Assembly (NCBI GenBank): GCA_025934375.1
Contig: JAICYD010000029.1
Location: forward strand, 1 to 60,920
From: Streptosporangiaceae bacterium
GTDB lineage: Bacteria; Actinomycetota; Actinomycetes; Streptosporangiales; Streptosporangiaceae
Length of the DNA: 60,920 nucleotides
Direction: 5' to 3'
A model generated the notes under the pieces. It made no database searches. It had not been told where the DNA came from and saw only the letters and a program-made list of their open reading frames with translations. The position numbers and the translations under genes are program-made. The first letter of the stretch is position 1. The number at the start of each line of letters is the position of its first letter. Of the stretch, positions 9,068-16,321 are shown in pieces.

Positions 9068-12000
9068 TTAGCCAGGTGCCATGTCGACGAAGCGGCTGTA
9101 GTGGCCCTGGAAGGCGACGGTGACGGTCGCGGTTGGGCCGTTTCGGTGCTTGGCCACGATCAGGTCCGCCTCGCCGGCCCGGGGGGACTCCTTCTCGTAG
9201 GCGTCCTCGCGATGAAGAAGGATGACGACGTCGGCATCCTGCTCTATGGAATTATGCAGGCTAATTCCATTCGCGACGAAATTGTGCGTTTCCAGAACAG
9301 TCGCATCGAAGACGGGTTGGATTCCGACGCTTTCTATCTCAGCGATCGCGTCCCAGAAGATATCATTCGCTGCCATCATCGCCAGTTGAGGATCGGCTAG
9401 AAAATCGGCCATACGCTCAATTCGCGCTCGGCTCGGGCAGTTGCCTTCTTTCAGATCACCACTACTGGCGCTCCCCACGCCAACCTGCAGGCTATGCAGC
9501 GTCATGGCGCGATCCTTAAGAGCCTGACGGACTCGATCCCATACCTTTCCTGGAATCGTATCGAAGCGCCCTATACCAACTGTAGTGCCCAATAGACGCA
9601 TGCGAGCTTCTGACACTCTCAGTCCGCGCGCGCCATAGACGCCAATCTCGTCGGTAAATCGTAGCCGCCCATCTACGCTCGTGATGTCCACGGACCACAT
9701 TGGACGCCCCTTTGCGTTTCGCACAGGATGGAAGCGCGCTACAATCCCGAAACGAAGTAGCAAGGTTTGTATCTGCCTCACTAGTCGCTCGCTGGTCGCA
9801 CCAAAGTAAATCCGAACGTTTCCGGACTTCGCGACTGTAACCGATCCGTCTGTGGCCCACAGGTGTCGCAGGAACAGCGCCAACTGTTCCCGCGGGAGCG
9901 AGAAGATCTGATCTGGTATGAACTTCTCATGGCTGCGGAGGCCAAAGAGTCCCAAGCCGTCGAGCCATTGGGCTATCGGATTGCGGCGACCGTGCGTCAG
10001 CGGATACGGCGAGGGCAGGCGCAGCGAGGTGCATCGAGCCGCCGCGTAGTCATCACGAACGGCCGTGATCCCGAAGTGCGTCGCTGCGGTGGCAACCGCC
10101 GACAGGTTCTCCTCATCGATGCTCGCGTACCGGATGGGCTGGCGTTTGACGAACGAGCCATCGCCCAGGAGGTGGGCCAGCAAGATGATCTCAGCCTCGG
10201 GCATCGGGCGTTCCATGAGAGGCCCCGGCGTGGTGCGCGGAATCGCTACGCGGGAGCCGACACCCAGTTCTCCGAGTGGCTGCCATCCGCCGTATGCGAG
10301 GAACGGATGGTTGGCTGTCGCGTGCAGCTCACGACCCGACGCGAGCTTGACTCGGAAGACTTCCTTCACCCCGCTGGAGAACGCGTGCGTCATCGTGCGC
10401 GGTACGAGCTTCAGCCGCTCGTCAACAGACCAGACTGGGATGTTCCGCTCGCCAGACGCCATCAGCTCGTCGAGCGTGACTTCCGCGCCGGTGTCCGCTC
10501 GCAGGATGCGCGAGTCCCCGGTCAGGCAGCCTGACTCACGGAGGTCGGACAGCATGGGCTTTTTGTCTTGGCGTTGCTCGGGACCCCGGTTGAGCTGGGA
10601 CAGGGCGACAACGGGGACTTCAAGTTCCTTGGCGAGTAGCTTGAGGGACCGCGACATCTCGGAGACTTCCTGCTGACGGCTTTCCACTCGCTTGGGCGAG
10701 GACATCAGCTGCAGGTAGTCGATGATCACCATCTTGAGGTCGTGGCGCTGCTTGAGCCTGCGGCACTTGGCGCGGATCTCCATCAGCGACATGTTGGGCG
10801 AGTCGTCGATGTACAAGGGCGCATCCACGACTTCGCTCATCCGCTTGGCCAGCCGCCCCCAGTCGTCGTCGCTGAGCTGCCCGGTTCGCATGAGGTTCAT
10901 CGGCACCCGGGCCTCGGCGGCGAGCAGGCGCATCGTGATCTCGTTCCGCCCCATCTCCAGGCTGAACAAGACGGTCGGCAGCCCGTTGCGGATGGTCGCC
11001 GCTCGCGCGAAGTCGAGCGCCAGGGCCGAGTTGTGGGTGGGAATCATGGTGTGGCCCGCCAGGTACAGATGGTCGTCGCTGTCGACCTGGACGCACCGCA
11101 CGGGCCGCGGGAGCACCGGCCGCACGTCGACGATGTAGCGCCAGTCCCGGCTGCCCTTGGCCCGGGCGGCCGCGCCGGGCGCGCCGGCCCGGGAAAGGGA
11201 CGCCGCCAGTGCGGGCGCGATCGCCGGGGTGGTCAGCGGGGGCGGTACCGCGTGCAGCGTGCGCCGGTCGGGCGTCAGCAGCCGCAGGTCGGCGGCGATC
11301 TCGCCGGTGGTCACCACTCGTGGCGGCGCCAGCCAGGATGGCGTCCAGGTGAGCCACTGGTGCTCCTCGTCGGCGACGATGACCTCGCCGTCGGAGAATT
11401 CGACCTCATAGCAGGGACGGCCGTGCATGACCTCGGTGACGGCGACCACGCGGGTGGGCCTGCCGTCGGCGCCGATCAGCTGATCGCCGGCCTCCACGGC
11501 GGCCATCGTGGTCCAGCCGGCCGGCGTCGGCAGGGGGGTGTCCAGGGCCAGGGCCTTGCCAACGGCCGGGCGTGCCGCGATGACCACCATCTGGCCGGGG
11601 TGCAGGCCGTTCGTGAGCGCGTCGAGGTCGACGAAGCCGGTGGGCACGCCGGTCAGGCCGCCGCCGTGGGAGCCGATCGCCTCGATCTCGTCGAGGGCAC
11701 CGGGCATGATCTCCGACAGCGACTGGTAGTCCTCGGCGATGCGCCGGTCGGTGACCGCGTACACCTCAGCCTGCGCGCGGTCCACGAGGTCGTCGGCGTC
11801 CGCCTCGCCCGCGTACCCCATCTGGACGATCCGGGTACCGGCTTCCACCAGCCGCCGCATGATGGCGCGCTCGCGGACGATGCGCGCGTAGTACCCGGCG
11901 TTCGCCGCGGTGGGGACGGAGGCGATGAGCGTGTGCAGGTAGGGCGCGCCGCCGATCCGCGGCAGCTCACCGCGACGGCTGAGCTCGTTGGCCACCGTGA

Positions 12001-12220
12001 TCGCGTCGGCCGGCTCGCCGCGCGCGTACAGGTCCAAGATCGCCTCGTGGACGATCTGGTGCGCGGGCCGGTAGTGATCACTTGGCCGGATGACCTCGAG
12101 CACGTCCGAGATCGCGTCCTTGGACAGCAGCATCCCGCCCAGCACGCACTGCTCGGCCGCAACGTCATGGGGCGGCATCCGCTCGAAGTCTTCGCTCCGC
12201 CCGATCTCGGCCACGCTCAC
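9068..12220 (-). CDS. dnaB: Replicative DNA helicase DnaB with two inteins
   Basis: Hexameric fork helicase. Chosen start: GTG at 12220 (VSVAEIGRSEDFERMPPHD), with GGGGAGG about 8 nt upstream and matching the N-terminus of actinobacterial DnaB; upstream in-frame codons are poor coding sequence. The precursor is 1050 residues: intein 1 occupies residues 223-397 inside the P-loop (GK/S), intein 2 residues 565-990 at LRESG/SIEQD. Joined exteins give 449 residues, the normal DnaB size. N-terminal domain MPPHDVAAEQCVLGGMLLS; RecA-like core with Walker A split by intein 1; C-terminus VAFQGHYSRFVDMAPG. Activity requires both inteins to splice. A TniABQ transposon end lies 9 bp past the stop. Confidence 0.95.
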   Translation of the reverse strand: MSVAEIGRSEDFERMPPHDVAAEQCVLGGMLLSKDAISDVLEVIRPSDHYRPAHQIVHEAILDLYARGEPADAITVANELSRRGELPRIGGAPYLHTLIASVPTAANAGYYARIVRERAIMRRLVEAGTRIVQMGYAGEADADDLVDRAQAEVYAVTDRRIAEDYQSLSEIMPGALDEIEAIGSHGGGLTGVPTGFVDLDALTNGLHPGQMVVIAARPAVGKALALDTPLPTPAGWTTMAAVEAGDQLIGADGRPTRVVAVTEVMHGRPCYEVEFSDGEVIVADEEHQWLTWTPSWLAPPRVVTTGEIAADLRLLTPDRRTLHAVPPPLTTPAIAPALAASLSRAGAPGAAARAKGSRDWRYIVDVRPVLPRPVRCVQVDSDDHLYLAGHTMIPTHNSALALDFARAATIRNGLPTVLFSLEMGRNEITMRLLAAEARVPMNLMRTGQLSDDDWGRLAKRMSEVVDAPLYIDDSPNMSLMEIRAKCRRLKQRHDLKMVIIDYLQLMSSPKRVESRQQEVSEMSRSLKLLAKELEVPVVALSQLNRGPEQRQDKKPMLSDLRESGCLTGDSRILRADTGAEVTLDELMASGERNIPVWSVDERLKLVPRTMTHAFSSGVKEVFRVKLASGRELHATANHPFLAYGGWQPLGELGVGSRVAIPRTTPGPLMERPMPEAEIILLAHLLGDGSFVKRQPIRYASIDEENLSAVATAATHFGITAVRDDYAAARCTSLRLPSPYPLTHGRRNPIAQWLDGLGLFGLRSHEKFIPDQIFSLPREQLALFLRHLWATDGSVTVAKSGNVRIYFGATSERLVRQIQTLLLRFGIVARFHPVRNAKGRPMWSVDITSVDGRLRFTDEIGVYGARGLRVSEARMRLLGTTVGIGRFDTIPGKVWDRVRQALKDRAMTLHSLQVGVGSASSGDLKEGNCPSRARIERMADFLADPQLAMMAANDIFWDAIAEIESVGIQPVFDATVLETHNFVANGISLHNSIEQDADVVILLHREDAYEKESPRAGEADLIVAKHRNGPTATVTVAFQGHYSRFVDMAPG
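9251..10528 (-). other. DnaB intein 2: class 1, with LAGLIDADG homing endonuclease
   Basis: 426 residues from Cys1 (CLTGDSRILRAD) to Asn426 (FVANGISLHN), followed by Ser+1 of the extein (SIEQDADV). Standard Cys1/His-Asn/Ser+1 splicing residues are present, with the block B motif TANHPF (His74). The central domain shows both dodecapeptide motifs of a LAGLIDADG endonuclease: LLAHLLGDG (to about 124) and LFLRHLWATDG (to about 228). The insertion point LRESG/S is the one used by the mycobacterial DnaB intein, and the sequence is visibly similar (CLTxxxRILRADTGAEV). Both LAGLIDADG acidic positions appear retained, so the endonuclease may be active. Confidence 0.92.
11030..11554 (-). other. DnaB intein 1: class 3 mini-intein in the Walker A loop
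   Basis: 175 residues from Ala1 (ALALDTPLPTPAGW) to Asn175 (HTMIPTHN), followed by Ser+1. It starts with Ala rather than Cys/Ser and carries the class 3 signature: Trp67 two residues after block B His65 (EHQW), Cys154 in block F (RCVQVDSDDHL) and Thr173 in block G (PTHN). In this class the block F Cys is the initiating nucleophile. The central part is short and Ala/Pro-rich with no LAGLIDADG motif, so no endonuclease. It interrupts the P-loop after GK, so the unspliced helicase cannot bind ATP. Confidence 0.88.
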
Positions 12221-12354
12221 CAGACGCACCTCCCCAAGTGGAATGAGCCACGGCTCGCTGCTGACGCGTGCCCCCTGACACAGTTGTACCGAGGGGGTCT
12301 GACATTCGAGTCCCTCATTGTGGCGGGGGCGGCCACGTACCGGCAACACGACCC

Positions 12355-12592
12355 TGTGGATAACGTGTGAGTGACCGGTGGCTATCGTGTGCGCATGCTG
12401 GGGATAGCGATGTGGAGCGGCCACCCGCCCGGCGGGGTAACCGGTTGCGGACCTGCGGCAATGTACTCCACCGGCTGTGGACAGGAAAAACTTCCCAACT
12501 TTCTCCTGAAGGTTTTCCACAGGCTTCGTCCACAAGTGGCCCTGCCAAGCCTGTGGAAAACGCCTGCGGCCCCGATTCCGGCGTGTGGAAAA
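12355..12592. promoter_or_regulatory. Cluster of DnaA-box-like sequences upstream of dnaB
   Basis: The stretch 12221-12794 holds no convincing gene. Within it are six DnaA-box-like 9-mers: TGTGGATAA (12355-12363, perfect), TGTGGACAG (12476), TTTTCCACA (12513), TCGTCCACA (12526), TGTGGAAAA (12552) and TGTGGAAAA (12584). The dnaB promoter must lie here too, so DnaA could regulate dnaB or be titrated by these sites. This is about 33 kb from oriC. The box assignment is by eye against TTGTCCACA/TTATCCACA. Confidence 0.55.
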
Positions 12593-12794
12593 CGAAAAGC
12601 AACTCACAAAACGAGGCGAGCGCCAGCGAGCGGAGCTTGGAGCGGCCTCGGGCAGGACCCGGCAAGGCGTGCGGGCCTCGGAGCTTTGGCGGGGTTCGGC
12701 CGATGCGGCCTGGCGTTGGGCGGGAGATCGCGAGAATGGGGCCGAGGGGTTGGTTTGCGCCCCCCAGGAAGACGGAGCCGGCTATCCTTCGCGT

Positions 12795-13127
12795 GTGTGT
12801 TCGATCCTGGGGGCAGAGTCGACATCGGGAACGGGCCCGGGGGGCGACCAGGGGGTCGAGCGGATCGCCGAAGCGATTGACCAGCTCGAGAGCGATCTGC
12901 GAGCCGAGACGGGGACGCCGGAGATCTCGGCCCGGGTCGCCGGTATCTGGCTGATGGTCACCGCGCTCGACCCGGAACTCGCCAGGCTCGTCACCGGGTA
13001 CACGGCACCGGGCAACCCGGCCGACGGCATCGGCTCGTTACCGGCCTGGCTGTGGAGACTGGCGTCCAAGTCGCGAACTGCATCGGCGCCAAGGCAGACC
13101 GGGAACCAACGCGAGCCCAGCACCTAG
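12795..13127 (+). CDS. Small hypothetical protein
   Basis: 110 residues if it starts at the GTG at 12795. The part that looks coding is the middle (VERIAEAIDQLESDLRAETG... then RVAGIWLMVTALDPELARLV), with a helical pattern and strong third-position GC. The N-terminal 20 and C-terminal 25 residues are low complexity, and no clear ribosome binding site is visible, so the limits are uncertain. It runs opposite to dnaB and to rplI, in a region rich in DnaA-box-like sites. I recognise no domain. It could be a spurious ORF. Confidence 0.42.
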   Translation: MCSILGAESTSGTGPGGDQGVERIAEAIDQLESDLRAETGTPEISARVAGIWLMVTALDPELARLVTGYTAPGNPADGIGSLPAWLWRLASKSRTASAPRQTGNQREPST

Positions 13128-13199
13128 GAACGCTAGCGCCGTCACGCGTTCGGGAAAGACCCGGCGCGGTTGGCCCTGCCTGGTGTATAAGTACCGCCC

Positions 13200-13267
13200 T
13201 GTGGAGGCGACTGTGGATTCCATCCACCGGGCCTGTGGATAACCGCCGTGGATAACGGTGTGGATAT
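13200..13267. promoter_or_regulatory. Second group of DnaA-box-like sequences, 3' of rplI
   Basis: Four sites in 56 bp: TGTGGATTC (13212), TGTGGATAA (13234, perfect), CGTGGATAA (13247, one mismatch) and TGTGGATAT (13259, one mismatch), all on the same strand. They fall in the 193-bp gap between the small hypothetical gene and the rplI stop. Together with the cluster at 12355-12592 they make ten DnaA-box-like sites within 0.9 kb. Confidence 0.5.
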
Positions 13268-13319
13268 CCATGGGGCTAACTACGCGGTCAGCCTGGCCCG
13301 GTGGATGCGTCTGGCTGGG

Positions 13320-13781
13320 TCAGCCGGCCTGAATCTCGATGGCGACGGCCGCGCTCACCTCGGGGTGCAGGCGCACCTTGACGTTGTGCGAACCGGTCGT
13401 CTTGATCGGGTCCGGCACCTCGATCCGGCGCCGGTCGAGCTCGGGTCCCCCGGCGCTCTTCACGGCGGCGGCGATGTCGGCCGGGCCGACCGAGCCGAAC
13501 AGCCGGCCGTTCTCCCCGGCCCGCACCTTGATCCGGACCTTCAGCCTCTGCAGCTGGCCGGCCGCCGCCTGGGCGTCTTCGAGGGTGCGGATCTCGCGGA
13601 CAGAGCGCGCCCGCTTGATCAGGTCGACCTGCTTCTCCGCGCCGCGCGTCCAGTGGATGGCGAACCCGCGCGGGATCAGGTAATTCCGCCCGTACCCAGC
13701 GGCCACGTCCACGACGTCACCGGGGGTACCGAGGCCGCTGACCTCCTGGGTGAGGATGAGCTTCATTGGCGTGCGAGACAT
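13320..13781 (-). CDS. rplI: 50S ribosomal protein L9
   Basis: 153 residues; binds 23S rRNA at the base of the L1 stalk. The N-terminal signature [19 protein letters not shown]...[11 protein letters not shown] is clear, followed by the long connecting helix and C-terminal domain. The ATG at 13781 (MSRTPMK) is used because GGGAGG lies 7-8 nt upstream; the second ATG (13766) would give the commoner MKLIL start. Last gene of the rpsF-ssb-rpsR-rplI operon, 12 bp after rpsR. Confidence 0.96.
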   Translation of the reverse strand: MSRTPMKLILTQEVSGLGTPGDVVDVAAGYGRNYLIPRGFAIHWTRGAEKQVDLIKRARSVREIRTLEDAQAAAGQLQRLKVRIKVRAGENGRLFGSVGPADIAAAVKSAGGPELDRRRIEVPDPIKTTGSHNVKVRLHPEVSAAVAIEIQAG

Positions 13782-13793
13782 GTCCTGGCCTCC

Positions 13794-14030
13794 CTATCGG
13801 GCCGTGCTTGTGTAGGGAAGCAGCGCCATCTCACGGGCGTTCTTGATCGCGGTCGCCACGTCCCGCTGGTGCCGGGTGCAGTTCCCGGTAACCCGCCGGG
13901 CGCGGATCTTGCCGCGGTCGGAGATGTACTTGCGGAGCAGGCCCGTGTCCTTGTAGTCCACGTAGCTGATCTTGTCCTGGCAGAACGCGCAAACCTTCTT
14001 CTTCGGCTTGCGTAGTGGTGGCTTCGCCAT
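13794..14030 (-). CDS. rpsR: 30S ribosomal protein S18
   Basis: 78 residues; pairs with S6 on the small-subunit platform. S18 motifs are visible: KVCAFCQDK near the N-terminus, [20 protein letters not shown] and [19 protein letters not shown]. It retains a CxxC (the C+ form), whereas many actinobacteria also carry a zinc-independent paralogue elsewhere. ATG start with AAGGAGC about 7 nt upstream. Confidence 0.96.
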   Translation of the reverse strand: MAKPPLRKPKKKVCAFCQDKISYVDYKDTGLLRKYISDRGKIRARRVTGNCTRHQRDVATAIKNAREMALLPYTSTAR

Positions 14031-14050
14031 CGTGGTGCTCCTTAACAGAG

Positions 14051-14066
14051 CCCCGCCTTCGCGGGG
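14051..14066. promoter_or_regulatory. Hairpin between ssb and rpsR
   Basis: CCCCGC-CTTC-GCGGGG, a perfect 6-bp GC stem with a tetraloop, in the 48-bp gap between the ssb stop and the rpsR start. No U-tract follows on the operon strand, so it is more likely a processing or attenuation structure than a full terminator. Confidence 0.4.
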
Positions 14067-14078
14067 ATGGGATTGGTA

Positions 14079-14624
14079 TTAGAAAGGTGGCTCGTCGGAG
14101 TAACCCGCGGAGTCCGAGGCCCACGGGTCGGATTCCCGGCTGCCGCCACCGGAGTTCCCGCCGGAGTTGCCCCCGCCGCGCTGCTGGCCGGAGCTACCGG
14201 AGTTGGCGGAGCCGCCGGAGTTCCCGCCGCCGAATCCGCCACCGTCCCCGCCGCTGCGGGTGATCCGGTTGACCTTGGCGGACGCCCGCAGGAGGGAGGG
14301 GCCGATATCGTCGACCTCGACCTCGTACACGGTGCGCTTCTCGCCCTCTTTGGTCTCATAGCTGCGCTGCCGCAGCCGGCCGTTGACGATGACCCGCATG
14401 CCGCGCTGCAGGCTCTCGGCAACGTTCTCGGCCATCTGCCGCCAGACATTGCAGGTGAGGAAGAGGCTGTCGCCGTCCTTCCACTCGCCCGTCTGGTTAT
14501 CGCGGATCCGCGGCGTGGAGGCGACCCGGAACTGGGCCACCGGCTGGCCAGAGTTGGTGAACCGAAGCTCGGGATCGTTGACCAGGTTGCCGACGATCGT
14601 GATCGGGGTGTCGCCTGCCGCCAT
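14079..14624 (-). CDS. ssb: Single-stranded DNA-binding protein
   Basis: 181 residues. N-terminal OB fold (about 1-115: [52 protein letters not shown]), then a Gly/Ser/Asn-rich linker and the acidic C-terminal tip SDEPPF, the docking peptide for SSB partners. It lies between rpsF and rpsR, the standard place for the essential actinobacterial SSB. ATG start with GGAG 7 nt upstream. Confidence 0.96.
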   Translation of the reverse strand: MAAGDTPITIVGNLVNDPELRFTNSGQPVAQFRVASTPRIRDNQTGEWKDGDSLFLTCNVWRQMAENVAESLQRGMRVIVNGRLRQRSYETKEGEKRTVYEVEVDDIGPSLLRASAKVNRITRSGGDGGGFGGGNSGGSANSGSSGQQRGGGNSGGNSGGGSRESDPWASDSAGYSDEPPF

Positions 14625-14656
14625 GGGGGTGCTCCAGTGGCTAGTTGGTCTGGGCT

Positions 14657-14947
14657 TTAACGGTGCTCGGGCCGCAGGACCTTCGTCCGCAGCACGGCCT
14701 CGTTGAGGTTGAGCTGCCGGTCGAGCTCCTGCACGGTGGCCGGCTCCGCGGTCAGGTCGGCGACGGCGTAGATGCCTTCGGCCTTCTTCTCGATCGGGTA
14801 GGCGAGCCGCTTCTTGCCCCAGATGTCGAGCTTGCCGACCTTGCCACCGTTGCCGGTCACGACCTTGAGGAACCCTTCGAGCGACGGCTGGACCGACCGC
14901 TCCTCGAGGTTCGGGTCGAGGATGATCATGATTTCGTAATGGCGCAT
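14657..14947 (-). CDS. rpsF: 30S ribosomal protein S6
   Basis: 96 residues; first gene of the operon. Signature [19 protein letters not shown], then [37 protein letters not shown] lies about 12 nt before the ATG, slightly far but the only candidate. The 215 bp upstream (14948-15161) should contain the operon promoter; I saw no gene there. Confidence 0.96.
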   Translation of the reverse strand: MRHYEIMIILDPNLEERSVQPSLEGFLKVVTGNGGKVGKLDIWGKKRLAYPIEKKAEGIYAVADLTAEPATVQELDRQLNLNEAVLRTKVLRPEHR

Positions 14948-15161
14948 GAGCGTGCTAGGCCTCCTTTGGACTCACGCGGTCACGGTCGTTCCGTGACAGG
15001 AGGAGCGGGGCCTCGCCCAGTGGCCGCGTTCGAGCGGCGAGCGCAGGTTATCCGCAGCCACTAACTGTACCAGCGCTCCGGAGATTCCGTGCCGGGCTGA
15101 GTGGGAAGAACTGCCCTGAGGTAGCCCCAGCAACAACCAAGCTCTCCGGGAAGGCCGCCAG

Positions 15162-15500
15162 ATGACCGGTACCGTCCACTCCCGCGGACAGGGTCGCTTT
15201 CACATCACGCTCAATTCTGACGGACAGCCGCACAAGCTGGTGAACGCGCTGACGATATTCGTGCTCGTCGTCGGCATGGCGTCGTTCGTGCTCGGCATCG
15301 TCATCCGCAACGTCGGCGGGACCGGCGGCGTGGGCTGGGCGGCGATCACCACCTCGACCGGCCTGGCCTCCATGCTCGTCGGCCTGTACGCCCAGATGAT
15401 CTCGGCGACCCGGGAGCAGCGGGTGCTGATCGTGACGGGCATCATCGCGGGCTTCGTTGGCTTCGCCCTCGGCCTGGCGCACGGTGGCTTCGGCGGGTAA
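15162..15500 (+). CDS. Small integral membrane protein, function unknown
   Basis: 112 residues with three hydrophobic segments (about 27-49, 56-78 and 87-107) after a short polar N-terminus (MTGTVHSRGQGRFHITLNS). No catalytic motif. It is divergent from rpsF and 28 bp upstream of the endonuclease IV gene in the same orientation, so may be cotranscribed with it. GGAAGG precedes the ATG at a normal distance. Confidence 0.75.
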   Translation: MTGTVHSRGQGRFHITLNSDGQPHKLVNALTIFVLVVGMASFVLGIVIRNVGGTGGVGWAAITTSTGLASMLVGLYAQMISATREQRVLIVTGIIAGFVGFALGLAHGGFGG

Positions 15501-15528
15501 GCCGCTCCGGGGTCACTAGACTCCCCCT

Positions 15529-16317
15529 ATGCGCATCGGTGGCCATTTCCATACGGACGACCCTCTAGCTGACGCGATGGCCTGCGGCGCGGGCGCGGCG
15601 CAGTTCTTCCTCGGTGACCCGCAAGGGTGGAAGGCGCCGGTCATCCCCGGCGGCGATCCCGCGGCGATCCGGGATGCCTACGCGGCGGCCGGCGTCGACA
15701 TCTACATCCACGCGCCCTACGTGATCAACGTCGCCACCGCCAACAACCGGATCCGGATCCCGAGCCGCAAGATCCTGGAGCAGCAGCTCACGGCGGCGGC
15801 CTCCATCGGCGCCAAGGCCCTGATCGTCCACGGCGGGCACGTAACGGCGGGTGCCGACCCGGCCGGCGGCGTGCAGAACTGGGTCAAGGCGGTGGAGCGG
15901 ATCGAGCGGCCACTGCCGATGCTGATCGAGAACACCGCGAGCGGCAACGGGGCGATGGCCAAGTCGCTGGAGTCAATCGCGCGGCTGTGGGAGGCAGTCT
16001 CCAGCGCCGCCGAAGACGGTGGGGAGATCGGCTTCTGCCTGGACACCTGCCACGCCAACTCGGCTGGGATCGAGCTCGGCGACGCGGTCGACCGGGTCAA
16101 GGCGATCACCGGCCGGATCGACCTGGTGCACTGCAACAACTCACGCGATGACTTCGGATCCGGCGCGGACCGGCACGCGAACTTCGAGGCGGGCACCATC
16201 GAGGCCACGGTGCTGCTCGACGTGGTCAGGGCCGCCGGCGCGCCAGTCATCTGCGAGACGCCAGAGGCGGGCCTGGCCAGCGACATTCGCTGGCTGCAAG
16301 CCCGCCTCGACAGCTAA
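15529..16317 (+). CDS. nfo: Deoxyribonuclease IV / AP endonuclease (Nfo family)
   Basis: 262-residue TIM-barrel enzyme that cuts DNA at abasic sites. Metal-binding segments in order: HFHTDDP near the N-terminus, YIHAPYVINVA, IVHGGHVT, LIENTA (Glu), FCLDTCHA (Asp/His), LVHCNNSRDDFGSGADRH, and the C-terminal Glu of ICETPE. These are the ligands of the trinuclear zinc site. ATG start at 15529. Its 3' end converges with the PBP gene, with only 4 bp between stops. Confidence 0.9.
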   Translation: MRIGGHFHTDDPLADAMACGAGAAQFFLGDPQGWKAPVIPGGDPAAIRDAYAAAGVDIYIHAPYVINVATANNRIRIPSRKILEQQLTAAASIGAKALIVHGGHVTAGADPAGGVQNWVKAVERIERPLPMLIENTASGNGAMAKSLESIARLWEAVSSAAEDGGEIGFCLDTCHANSAGIELGDAVDRVKAITGRIDLVHCNNSRDDFGSGADRHANFEAGTIEATVLLDVVRAAGAPVICETPEAGLASDIRWLQARLDS

Positions 16318-16321
16318 CCGC

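Noticed and set aside
10742..12370. 542-residue open frame on the plus strand across dnaB
   Set aside because: Antisense to dnaB, with Gly/Arg/Val-rich composition caused by high GC. The dnaB frame carries all conserved motifs.
12221..12607. N-terminal extension of DnaB to 12607
   Set aside because: The open frame runs on, but the segment is non-conserved and holds DnaA-box-like sites. The GTG at 12220 has a good ribosome site and gives the family N-terminus.
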